Part shown: positions 16,910 through 22,750 of the stretch, piece after piece
Layout of the letters: every line of letters begins with the position of its first letter
How positions within the stretch are numbered: the first letter of the stretch is position 1
Source: Methanobacteriaceae archaeon
GTDB taxonomy: Archaea > Methanobacteriota > Methanobacteria > Methanobacteriales > Methanobacteriaceae
Assembly: GCA_017883605.1 (NCBI GenBank)
Contig: JADGNH010000008.1
Coordinates: 1-25,815 of the forward strand
Direction of reading: 5' to 3'
Length of the DNA: 25,815 nucleotides
Made by a program: the position numbers and the translations under genes
Notes under the pieces: model-generated
What the model was told of the DNA's origin: nothing
Database searches by the model: none
What the model saw: the letters and a program-made list of their open reading frames with translations, nothing else

Positions 16910-17359
16910 TCAAATCCATAGATAGGGGTTGAATTCAGAGGGTGGTAGGTACATTATTTCTGCGTAACCTTTCTTAAGAAGATCCTGATTAAGATTAACT
17001 TTCCCTACATAAACCACGGCCAGGACTCTACCATATTTATCGTAGTGCTTTTCATTGTCAATATCCAGACCAACGTTTTTGCCCAGGCACATGCTGCTTA
17101 CAAATTCTTTGGATTCCTGATATCCTGGTTGGTTAATCTCTGGAGTGTTGATGCCCACCAGCCTGATCCTACCCACCCCCTCCACGTCTATGGTATCCCC
17201 ATCCACCACATGATAGCAAAGACCGCTTGCCTCGTATGAAGAGTTGTTTTCCAGGGATGGTGCAGATCCATTGATCTGCCATTCAGGGTTCTGGCTGGTG
17301 CATCCGGCCGCTGCCACCATAAGAGAGCAAAGGGATATCAATAAAATTTTGGTTTTCAT
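16910..17359 (-). CDS. Thermonuclease-like (SNase-family) lipoprotein
   Basis: Residues 1-20 are a lipoprotein signal with lipobox ending AAGC (Cys20), then a polar linker and an SNase-like OB-fold domain. Compared from memory with staphylococcal nuclease: VDGDTIDV gives Asp53 and Asp55 (D19, D21), Arg66 matches R35, and INTPE gives Asn71, Thr72 and Glu74 (D40, T41, E43); DKYGRVLA supplies the second catalytic Arg. So one calcium-ligand Asp is Asn, a change I believe is common among archaeal relatives. The chain stops soon after YLPPSEFNP, earlier than the classic enzyme, which continues through a C-terminal helix. It is likely a cell-surface nuclease or a nuclease-fold protein. The ATG at 17359 gives a normal signal and sits 23 bp from a TATA-like element; ATG 17368 is the alternative. 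Confidence 0.8.
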   Translation of the reverse strand: MKTKILLISLCSLMVAAAGCTSQNPEWQINGSAPSLENNSSYEASGLCYHVVDGDTIDVEGVGRIRLVGINTPEINQPGYQESKEFVSSMCLGKNVGLDIDNEKHYDKYGRVLAVVYVGKVNLNQDLLKKGYAEIMYLPPSEFNPYLWI

Positions 17360-17586
17360 TAGAATCATCGATTTTTAGAATATATCAACATAATACTCAT
17401 TATAATCGTTAGATATGTACACTAGCTTATACGTTTTACCTTAATATAACAGTTCCTTCATTATTTTTATAGTTCCCTTCCATTATTTATACCATATATC
17501 AAATTCTTTACCTAATAATGCAAAGAAATAATGATATGGGGCTAGGAAATAAAAAATTTAAAAGTTATTAAGAGAAATTATTAGCC

Positions 17587-17628
17587 AGCTGATATGTTAT
17601 GGGTATAAGCTGATGTGTTATGAGTATA
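17587..17628. repeat. 21-bp tandem duplication
   Basis: AGCTGATATGTTATGGGTAT+A (17587-17607) is followed directly by a copy with two changes (17608-17628). Confidence 0.88.
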
Positions 17629-17675
17629 TATTAAACAAACTGATTTTCTGTCCCATACATTTCTATTAAAGATTT

Positions 17676-17695
17676 AAAAAAGAATATAAAAAAAA
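17676..17695 (-). terminator. Oligo-T terminator candidate after the cupredoxin-like gene
   Basis: On the minus strand T8 (17688-17695) and T6 (17676-17681) follow the stop codon of the gene ending at 17749 by about 55 bp. Confidence 0.45.
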
Positions 17696-17748
17696 TAAGG
17701 TCTAATGAACTATTTAAAAAAGAAGATAAGGGTTTTCCAGGTTATGTT

Positions 17749-18132
17749 CTAACTCTGGACGATTATAACGCCTTGTCGACTGGGGGTTTCTTTGCTGTGG
17801 TAATTGTAGGTCCCTGTTTGGTTGAAAGTATAGGTGTAATTATCTCCATTTTTCAAGGCAGGGCTTTGGTATGGCGCATTTTGGGAATCACTCACAATAG
17901 TATAAGTCACGCTCCAGTCTTTATTTATCCAGGTTACTGTGCTGTTGACCTTTACTGTGATGTTGTTTGGATTGAACTGGTCATGGCTCATAATAATAGT
18001 GTTAGCCGGAGGTTCCACGCCCTCGTCGCCACTGGTATCAGTGGATAGGGGACCGTAAATATAGGCGATTCCTAAAATTGCAATTATACCTACAACCACT
18101 ATAACTGCATATAGAATTGTTTTAGATTCCAT
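17749..18132 (-). CDS. Membrane-anchored cupredoxin-fold protein lacking copper ligands
   Basis: Residues 6-27 are a membrane anchor, followed by a short acidic linker and a cupredoxin-like domain of about 85 residues (about 43-127). The frame FNPNNITVKVNSTVTWINKD...GDNYTYTF...GTYNYH...GVIIV is typical of plastocyanin/azurin-like domains (broken here by dots). The four type-1 copper ligands are all replaced. The usual His after the NKD strand is Tyr (VTYTI), and in the C-terminal loop the usual Cys, His and Met positions read Ser, Thr and Arg (HSKETPSRQG). So the fold seems kept and metal binding lost; an electron-transfer role is unlikely. A TATA box (TTATATAA, minus, 18157-18164) is centred 28 bp before the ATG with no ribosome site, suggesting a leaderless mRNA. 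Confidence 0.8.
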   Translation of the reverse strand: MESKTILYAVIVVVGIIAILGIAYIYGPLSTDTSGDEGVEPPANTIIMSHDQFNPNNITVKVNSTVTWINKDWSVTYTIVSDSQNAPYQSPALKNGDNYTYTFNQTGTYNYHSKETPSRQGVIIVQS

Positions 18133-18156
18133 ATATCATAATATTGTTTTTTTATT

Positions 18157-18164
18157 TTATATAA
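18157..18164 (-). promoter_or_regulatory. TATA box of the cupredoxin-like gene
   Basis: TTATATAA on the minus strand, 28 bp upstream of ATG 18132. No Shine-Dalgarno sequence separates them. Confidence 0.5.
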
Positions 18165-18320
18165 TTTTTCAAGAAATGGGATAAGCCTCAAATAGATTTA
18201 AAAGTCAAATTGATAAAAAATTACTTATATTTTAGATGATTAGTTATATTTAGATGTATATTGACGTGATAAACTGATCATTCCATGCATGCTTTAAGGG
18301 AAGTTAATTTCATAGAATAT

Positions 18321-18365
18321 AGTAAAGAATTTAAAAAGTTATTGTAAAGAATTTTTAAAGTTATC
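18321..18365. repeat. 22-bp tandem duplication upstream of galE
   Basis: AGTAAAGAATTTAAAAAGTT+ATT (18321-18343) is followed by GTAAAGAATTTTTAAAGTTA+TC (18344-18365). Confidence 0.8.
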
Positions 18366-18409
18366 AGTATTGGTGCATCTGAATTTTCAATAAAAGAGAG
18401 GTATAGATC

Positions 18410-19375
18410 ATGATACTTATCGTGGGAGGGGCAGGTTACATCGGCTCCCAGATGAATAAGAGACTCAATATCCAGGGATATGAAACCATTGTCTTTGATA
18501 ATTTAAGCTACGGACACAGAGAATTTGTTAAATGGGGAATTTTTGAAAGGGGAGACCTGGGAAATATTGAAGACATAAGAAGAGTGTTCAAAAAATATCC
18601 CATAGAAGCAGTTATGCACTTTGCAGCCTTTACCTACGTGGGTGAATCGGTGGAAAACCCTCAGAAATACTATCTGAACAACCTGCGCAACACCCTGAAC
18701 CTGCTGGAGGTGATGCTTGAAAATGACGTCAAACAATTTGTATTCTCCTCCACCTGCGCCACCTATGGAAACCCTCAGGAAATACCCATAACTGAAGATC
18801 ACCCCCAAAATCCCATAAACCCTTATGGAAGGGGAAAACTGATGGTAGAACAAATTCTATCAGACTACAGCGCGGCTTACAATTTTCGATACGTTTCTTT
18901 AAGGTACTTCAACGCATCAGGGGCTGATCCGGATTCTGAGATAGGAGAACTTCACCAGCCAGAGACCCACCTCATACCCCTCATACTGGACGCTGCAATT
19001 GGAAAAAGGGAGAATATCCAGATTTTTGGAACGGATTATGATACCCCTGACGGTACCTGCGTACGGGATTACATACACGTCCTGGACCTGGCTGAGGCAC
19101 ATATAAAAGCCTTAAAATACCTGGAGAACGGTGGAAAAAGTGAAATGTTTAATCTGGGAAACGGCAACGGATTTTCAGTAAGGGAAGTCATAGAAACAGC
19201 ACAGAGGATTACCAGTAAGGAAATAAAGGTGGTGGAAGTGGATAGAAGACCCGGAGATCCCCCGGTATTGGTTGGAAGTTCTAAAAAGGCCAGAGAAGTA
19301 TTGGATTGGGAGCCGGAATATAATGATCTTTCTTCTATTATAGAAACGGCCTGGAACTGGCATAAAAAACTGTGA
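18410..19375 (+). CDS. galE: UDP-glucose 4-epimerase (GalE)
   Basis: This extended short-chain dehydrogenase interconverts UDP-glucose and UDP-galactose (or the N-acetyl forms) using bound NAD. Seen: the NAD-binding GGAGYIGS at residues 6-13, the acidic end of strand 2 in FDNLSYGH, HFAAFTYVGES, the catalytic SSTCATYG and YGRGK (Tyr-x3-Lys), LRYFNASGADP, and the GalE-type substrate block TPDGTCVRDYIHVLDLA. The length of 321 residues is typical. It would supply sugar nucleotides for cell-surface polysaccharide, pseudomurein or glycoprotein glycans. The start ATG has GAGAGGT 7 nt upstream. It stands alone, convergent with the next gene, with a T6 run (19382-19387) just past the stop. Confidence 0.94.
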   Translation: MILIVGGAGYIGSQMNKRLNIQGYETIVFDNLSYGHREFVKWGIFERGDLGNIEDIRRVFKKYPIEAVMHFAAFTYVGESVENPQKYYLNNLRNTLNLLEVMLENDVKQFVFSSTCATYGNPQEIPITEDHPQNPINPYGRGKLMVEQILSDYSAAYNFRYVSLRYFNASGADPDSEIGELHQPETHLIPLILDAAIGKRENIQIFGTDYDTPDGTCVRDYIHVLDLAEAHIKALKYLENGGKSEMFNLGNGNGFSVREVIETAQRITSKEIKVVEVDRRPGDPPVLVGSSKKAREVLDWEPEYNDLSSIIETAWNWHKKL

Positions 19376-19381
19376 TTTTAA

Positions 19382-19387
19382 TTTTTT
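19382..19387 (+). terminator. Oligo-T terminator candidate after galE
   Basis: Six T residues start 7 bp past the galE stop, between convergent genes. Confidence 0.4.
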
Positions 19388-19400
19388 GATAGGAAAACTA

Positions 19401-19652
19401 TTATCCAAATAGATGTCTGTAAAACAATAAATAGGCCACAACCATCAGAACAATTGCCAGAATCACTGCATTTATCACCAAACCCTTGTCTGTTCCGAAT
19501 ATGATGGGTATGGGGCCGATTAAAATCACACCCCCGGTTTTCACTTCTCCAGTTTTTGAACCGGACTGCAGGGCTGTGCCCACAAATATAAGGAGCATAC
19601 CCAAAATTACAACAGCTATACCTGCAATAAGGATGGTGTTACCGTTAACCAT
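19401..19652 (-). CDS. Small two-TM membrane protein, DUF131/TIGR00304-like
   Basis: This 83-residue protein has two hydrophobic helices (about 6-28 and 57-80) joined by a loop with the conserved-looking VKTGGVILIGPIPIIFGTDK stretch. The arrangement and loop match the archaeal TIGR00304/DUF131 family as I remember it; no function is known. Both ends are short, so it would be a hairpin in the membrane. The ribosome site is weak (AGG about 8 nt from the ATG). It lies downstream of the Cys-rich gene on the same strand, separated by 115 bp that include a 19-bp repeat, and could be cotranscribed. Confidence 0.8.
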   Translation of the reverse strand: MVNGNTILIAGIAVVILGMLLIFVGTALQSGSKTGEVKTGGVILIGPIPIIFGTDKGLVINAVILAIVLMVVAYLLFYRHLFG

Positions 19653-19691
19653 GGTTTGGCCTGTTTTTATCTTTTTTCACTTGTTTTATCT

Positions 19692-19748
19692 TTTTTCTTA
19701 GTTCTTTTGTCTTTCTTTAGTTCTTTTGTCTTTCTTTAGTTCTTTTGT
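19692..19748. repeat. 19-bp tandem repeat, three copies
   Basis: Units at 19692-19710, 19711-19729 and 19730-19748 based on CTTTCTTTAGTTCTTTTGT; the last two are identical and a partial copy continues to about 19755. Lies in the gap between two minus-strand genes. Confidence 0.9.
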
Positions 19749-19767
19749 CTTTATTTCATTTTATCTT

Positions 19768-20259
19768 TTAGTCTTCATCACTCAAACAGTATTCGGTGCA
19801 TCTGTCGACCTCTCTGGATTTCACGGTGCCCTGAGAACAAAGTTTATCCAGAGTTTCGTCAAGTTCATCAAGAACACAGGTTTTTATTCCCGGGTCACGG
19901 CATAACATAGCTCCACATGGACAGTCTATCATATTTTCGATGTCTTTTGCTTTAACCCAGGTTCCAGCCAGACTTAAAGCATCATAAACAGGGATAAAGG
20001 TCATTATAACATTTTTATCCACATCTTCTATATCTGATTCATCTATAGCCCCTTTTATGTCTTTACACATTGATTTAATACTCTTTTCATCTTCTTCCGG
20101 TACAAGAAGCGTTACGTGGACCTCTTCAGATAAATAGGATGAGCCCCGGGTTATGTGGAAGTGGTCCTTTTTAAGCACCATTCCACCTAAATCTTCCACC
20201 ATCTCCACCAGTTCATCAAATCGGTACACACCACCGTTGAATATTAGAACCTTATACAT
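19768..20259 (-). CDS. Conserved-looking protein with a Cys-rich C-terminal region, unknown
   Basis: The 163-residue protein is cytosolic. The first part (about 1-95) alternates strands and helices (YKVLIFNGG, DELVEMVEDLGG, HVTLLVP), like a small alpha/beta domain. The second part (about 96-163) carries most of the cysteines: CPCGAMLC, a Cys at KTCV, one at KLCS, and C-x3-C near the end; this suggests metal or Fe-S binding or redox activity. I suspect a methanogen-restricted family, possibly one of the methanogenesis-marker group, but I cannot place it with confidence. Start: GGCGGTG lies 5 nt before the ATG. Confidence 0.7.
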   Translation of the reverse strand: MYKVLIFNGGVYRFDELVEMVEDLGGMVLKKDHFHITRGSSYLSEEVHVTLLVPEEDEKSIKSMCKDIKGAIDESDIEDVDKNVIMTFIPVYDALSLAGTWVKAKDIENMIDCPCGAMLCRDPGIKTCVLDELDETLDKLCSQGTVKSREVDRCTEYCLSDED

Positions 20260-20348
20260 AAAAGCACCGCCAATTACAAATTATACTTGTTTTAGGTCTT
20301 CACTGCGTTTTTCACATTTTGAATTTTAAATTCCAAAATTTATTTAAA

Positions 20349-20387
20349 TTAATTCAAAATTCATTACATTTTAATTCAAAATTCATT
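20349..20387. repeat. 17-bp direct repeat (22-bp period)
   Basis: TTAATTCAAAATTCATT occurs at 20349-20365 and again, identical, at 20371-20387. Confidence 0.85.
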
Positions 20388-20455
20388 GTTTTAGATTAAC
20401 TTGGATTCCTGTTTAATTATTTATTAGATTTTAATTACATTTTAATTTTTTTTCT

Positions 20456-20977
20456 TTAAGAGATCATTGTTCTTAGAACACTGATCCCGGTATTTTCACC
20501 TACTACTTCAATTTGTATTAGCCAATCTGCTTTATTTTTGTCTATTTTAACCTTTAATTCTTTAATTAATTGGGGGGTGATGTTTCTCAGTAACTCTTCC
20601 TTTGATTCTAAGTATCTTCTTCCTCTTAAATTGTATCTTATAACAAAGGTTTCCCCGGGCTTCATCTTTTTCCTGCCCAGGGTTATTAACTTTTCAGTAA
20701 TATATTCTGGTTTAGTTCTTACCACTTCTTCAATGGGCACTATCTGGAATAAATCATTTATGGGTGTATTCTGTAGTTTTGGGGCAATTTCCATGGGATC
20801 ACCGTCTAATTCTACTAAAATAGTGTTGTAAAATTCTGATTCCTTAATATAGAACGATTTTACCTGATCACTTAGTGTTGATTCTATTTCTTCCATTATT
20901 AGGAATTCTTCACATTCATATTGGCTTTTATATCTTTTTAGGGTTAACAACAGATCGAAGTTTTCATTGGGGTTCAT
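20456..20977 (-). CDS. THUMP-domain protein (Tan1-like)
   Basis: The 173-residue protein ends in a THUMP-like RNA-binding domain: about residues 100-173 read GETFVIRYNLRGRR, then a helix, then VKIDKNKADWLIQIEVVGENTGISVL, the typical strand order of THUMP domains in ThiI, Tan1 and tRNA methyltransferases. The first 95 residues form the associated N-terminal ferredoxin-like part (YNTILVELDGDP, LFQIVPIEEVVRT). No catalytic domain is attached, as in Tan1, the accessory factor for tRNA N4-acetylcytidine; a tRNA-modification role is inferred. Start: GGTGAT lies just upstream of the ATG. It is divergent from the pilin-like gene at 21115. Confidence 0.78.
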   Translation of the reverse strand: MNPNENFDLLLTLKRYKSQYECEEFLIMEEIESTLSDQVKSFYIKESEFYNTILVELDGDPMEIAPKLQNTPINDLFQIVPIEEVVRTKPEYITEKLITLGRKKMKPGETFVIRYNLRGRRYLESKEELLRNITPQLIKELKVKIDKNKADWLIQIEVVGENTGISVLRTMIS

Positions 20978-20994
20978 GCTATCACCATAACTGA

Positions 20995-21094
20995 GTATTA
21001 ATATAAGGTATTAATATACTGTACTATTAGAAAGTATGGGATAGAGGTATGCTGCAGTCATAGGGGATGTGTTCTACACAAAGTATTAATATAA
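20995..21094. promoter_or_regulatory. Divergent promoter region with three GTATTAATATA boxes
   Basis: GTATTAATATA occurs at 20995-21005, 21008-21018 and 21083-21093. The last is the TATA-like element centred 25 bp before ATG 21115. The first two are 18-41 bp from the divergent minus-strand start at 20977. Shared boxes could coordinate the two genes, or may simply be related TATA elements. Confidence 0.45.
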
Positions 21095-21114
21095 TAATCT
21101 AATATATTATTACC

Positions 21115-21555
21115 ATGGACTGTCATGGTGCTTTGAGCATTGACTTTTTGTTCTCCATTCTGATGGTAATAGTGGTAATGGGCAGTTTATCAACCATAGT
21201 ATCTGATGGAATGGACATGGCAAAACAATCAGATGAGCTTGGTAATGCCAGAATGCTAGCAGAATACATTGCAGAGGCCATAGATCAGACTTACAGTGGA
21301 GGAAACGGCCACGGCATAAGAATCGTTACACCACCTCAAATTGGTGGTAAATACTATATGGTCACGGTGAATTCTTCTGGGGTTTTTATTAAAACCGGAG
21401 GTAGAGGTGGCCAGGCACACCTGGTCCCCCAGAAAATTTCAGGCAGCCTGTCTTTAAACAGTTCTGATGTTATACTGCTGCCGGGAAAAACCTATTATAT
21501 CCTTAATAAAAAAGGTGAGGATGGTTACAGTTGGATTGTTATAAGACCGGAATGA
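21115..21555 (+). CDS. Pilin-like surface protein with variant class III signal
   Basis: The 146-residue protein has a very short N-terminus followed by GALSIDFLFSILMVIVVMGSL, broken here as GALSIDF + hydrophobic helix. This is the layout of archaeal type IV pilin-like (class III) signal peptides, but the usual Gln at +1 and Glu at +5 after the Gly are Ala and Asp. After the helix come a polar helical segment and a beta-rich domain (about 65-146). The ATG at 21115 lacks a ribosome site and lies 25 bp from a TATA element, so it is likely leaderless. It precedes a canonical class III signal protein by 164 bp. Likely a minor pilin or pseudopilin; that role is inferred. Confidence 0.72.
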   Translation: MDCHGALSIDFLFSILMVIVVMGSLSTIVSDGMDMAKQSDELGNARMLAEYIAEAIDQTYSGGNGHGIRIVTPPQIGGKYYMVTVNSSGVFIKTGGRGGQAHLVPQKISGSLSLNSSDVILLPGKTYYILNKKGEDGYSWIVIRPE

Positions 21556-21570
21556 TCTAAAAATTTGAGT

Positions 21571-21703
21571 TTAAAAGGAGTTTTACTGGACTTTAAAAGG
21601 AGTTTTACTGGACTTTTGGAAAGGAGTTAATTTGAATTTGGAAGGAGTTTTAACCGACTTGGAAGGAGTTTTAATTTAGCTTTAAAAAGAGTTTTAATTA
21701 AAT
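21571..21703 (+). repeat. 22-bp tandem repeats, each with an AAGGAG-like core
   Basis: About six units: 21571-21591, 21592-21613, 21614-21637, 21638-21658, 21659-21680 and 21681-21703. The first two are almost identical (TTAAAAGGAGTTTTACTGGA), the rest degenerate. Five of the six keep AAGGAG, a strong ribosome-site sequence, which is AAGAG in the last. They fill the gap between the two pilin-like genes, and the true start at 21720 follows a final partial copy (GAAAGG). Confidence 0.88.
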
Positions 21704-21719
21704 TTGAAAGGTTTTCCAC

Positions 21720-22220
21720 ATGAATATGGGTTCTAAAGGTCAGTTAACTGCAGAATATATTATTACAGCGGGATTCATATTTTTAATAGTGTATGCAATG
21801 ATTTTTTACATTGGGGAAGCTAATGAGTTGAATCAGGTTATGTCTGCTGTTAGAATTGGTGCTGCGGAAGGTGCGTCAGCAGATAATATGGCCATATATC
21901 CCGATGAAACTTTCAAGGATTACCAGAAGGAAAGACCCGGACTGTTAAATCCGTCCAGCGTAAAAATTGTAAAGATAGACTATAAAAATTTAGGATTCAA
22001 TTTGACCTATGACAAAGTCAAGATACAGCTTAGGATCTACGCATCAGCACCGTCAGTCAAAGATTCAGGATATAGAAATTGTATCGGTGATCGTATAAAT
22101 TTTTATGCCCGTAAAAGCATAGCGGAAGCTTTTCAAACACAGAATTTAAGTAACAGTGTTTTCAACCCGGCATTTTCAGATAGATACGTTTTCACTACCC
22201 GTGATGTTCAGTGGATATAG
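21720..22220 (+). CDS. Class III signal peptide protein (archaeal type IV pilin-like)
   Basis: The N-terminus MNMGSKG|QLTAEYI followed by a hydrophobic helix (about 12-32) is a textbook class III signal: cleavage after Gly by an EppA/FlaK-type prepilin peptidase would expose Gln(+1), with Glu(+5)-Tyr. The helix would anchor the subunit in the membrane or filament core. The remaining domain (about 35-166) is mixed alpha/beta, and a single Cys occurs near residue 120. The length of 166 residues is long for a major pilin, so it may be a minor pilin or a surface pseudopilin. The start at 21720 has GAAAGG 8-9 nt upstream, at the end of the 22-bp repeats. Confidence 0.85.
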   Translation: MNMGSKGQLTAEYIITAGFIFLIVYAMIFYIGEANELNQVMSAVRIGAAEGASADNMAIYPDETFKDYQKERPGLLNPSSVKIVKIDYKNLGFNLTYDKVKIQLRIYASAPSVKDSGYRNCIGDRINFYARKSIAEAFQTQNLSNSVFNPAFSDRYVFTTRDVQWI

Positions 22221-22327
22221 TTTCTTTCTAAGTTTTATGAAGGATTTAAAGCATTGAACTTTAAGAGTCTAAAATAAAAAAAAGGATGAGAAAATTTAAA
22301 TTAACTGGAAAACATAGATAATTAAGA

Positions 22328-22337
22328 TTTTTATATA
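22328..22337 (+). promoter_or_regulatory. Promoter of the Roadblock-GTPase genes
   Basis: TTTTTATATA is centred about 40 bp before ATG 22373, giving a leader of about 15 nt; a second TATA-like element (CGATATATATC, about 22338-22348) could give an even shorter one. Confidence 0.4.
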
Positions 22338-22372
22338 CGATATATATCAAATGATTTTCATAGGTTAGGCCG

Positions 22373-22750
22373 ATGACAAAAACAAAAAAGGAAAAATTAG
22401 ATGATGTTCTTACCGTTATTATGCAGGTGGGGCAGCTGAAGGCCTGCGGTATAGTTTCAAAGGAAGGACTTCTCATTAACTCGAGAACGCCTCCTGATGT
22501 GAATGCCAGGATATTTTCAGCTTTATGTTCTACCATAATGGCTGCTGCTGAAGCTGCATCAGAACAGATGGCCACCGGATCAGTGAGTCAAATATCTGTT
22601 AAAACAGAGAAAGGCACCATAGTATTAATGCCGGCAGGTAAAAAAGCTCTTTTAACCGTTCTAACAGAGCCCAATGCACAACTCGGCCTCATATTTGTAG
22701 AAATGGAGTCCCGTGCCCAACAGGTCGATGAGATACTGGAGGAGATGTAG
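22373..22750 (+). CDS. Roadblock/LC7-domain protein (MglB-like)
   Basis: The 125-residue protein is a single Roadblock/LC7 domain: an N-terminal helix (DVLTVIMQVG), the strand-turn LKACGIVSKEGLLINS, a central helix of small residues (IFSALCSTIMAAAEAASEQM), then ISVKTEKGTIVLMPAGKKALLTVLTE and a C-terminal helix. Such proteins dimerise and act on small Ras-like GTPases: MglB is the GAP of MglA in bacteria. Here the next gene, starting on the base after its stop codon, encodes a protein with just such a GTPase domain, which strongly suggests that the two proteins work together. The ribosome site is weak (AGG near 22365). Confidence 0.88.
   Translation: MTKTKKEKLDDVLTVIMQVGQLKACGIVSKEGLLINSRTPPDVNARIFSALCSTIMAAAEAASEQMATGSVSQISVKTEKGTIVLMPAGKKALLTVLTEPNAQLGLIFVEMESRAQQVDEILEEM

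Larger units (their letters stand above)
17360..17748. other. Intergenic region of about 390 bp with short duplications
   Basis: It holds the promoter of the nuclease-like gene (TATA-like GATATATTC, minus strand, 17378-17386), a degenerate 21-bp pair at about 17448-17489 (AGTTCC...ATTATTT), a clear 21-bp tandem pair at 17587-17628, and A-runs at 17676-17681 and 17688-17695. These are T-runs on the minus strand and probably terminate the cupredoxin-like gene. No gene or RNA was seen. Confidence 0.6.
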
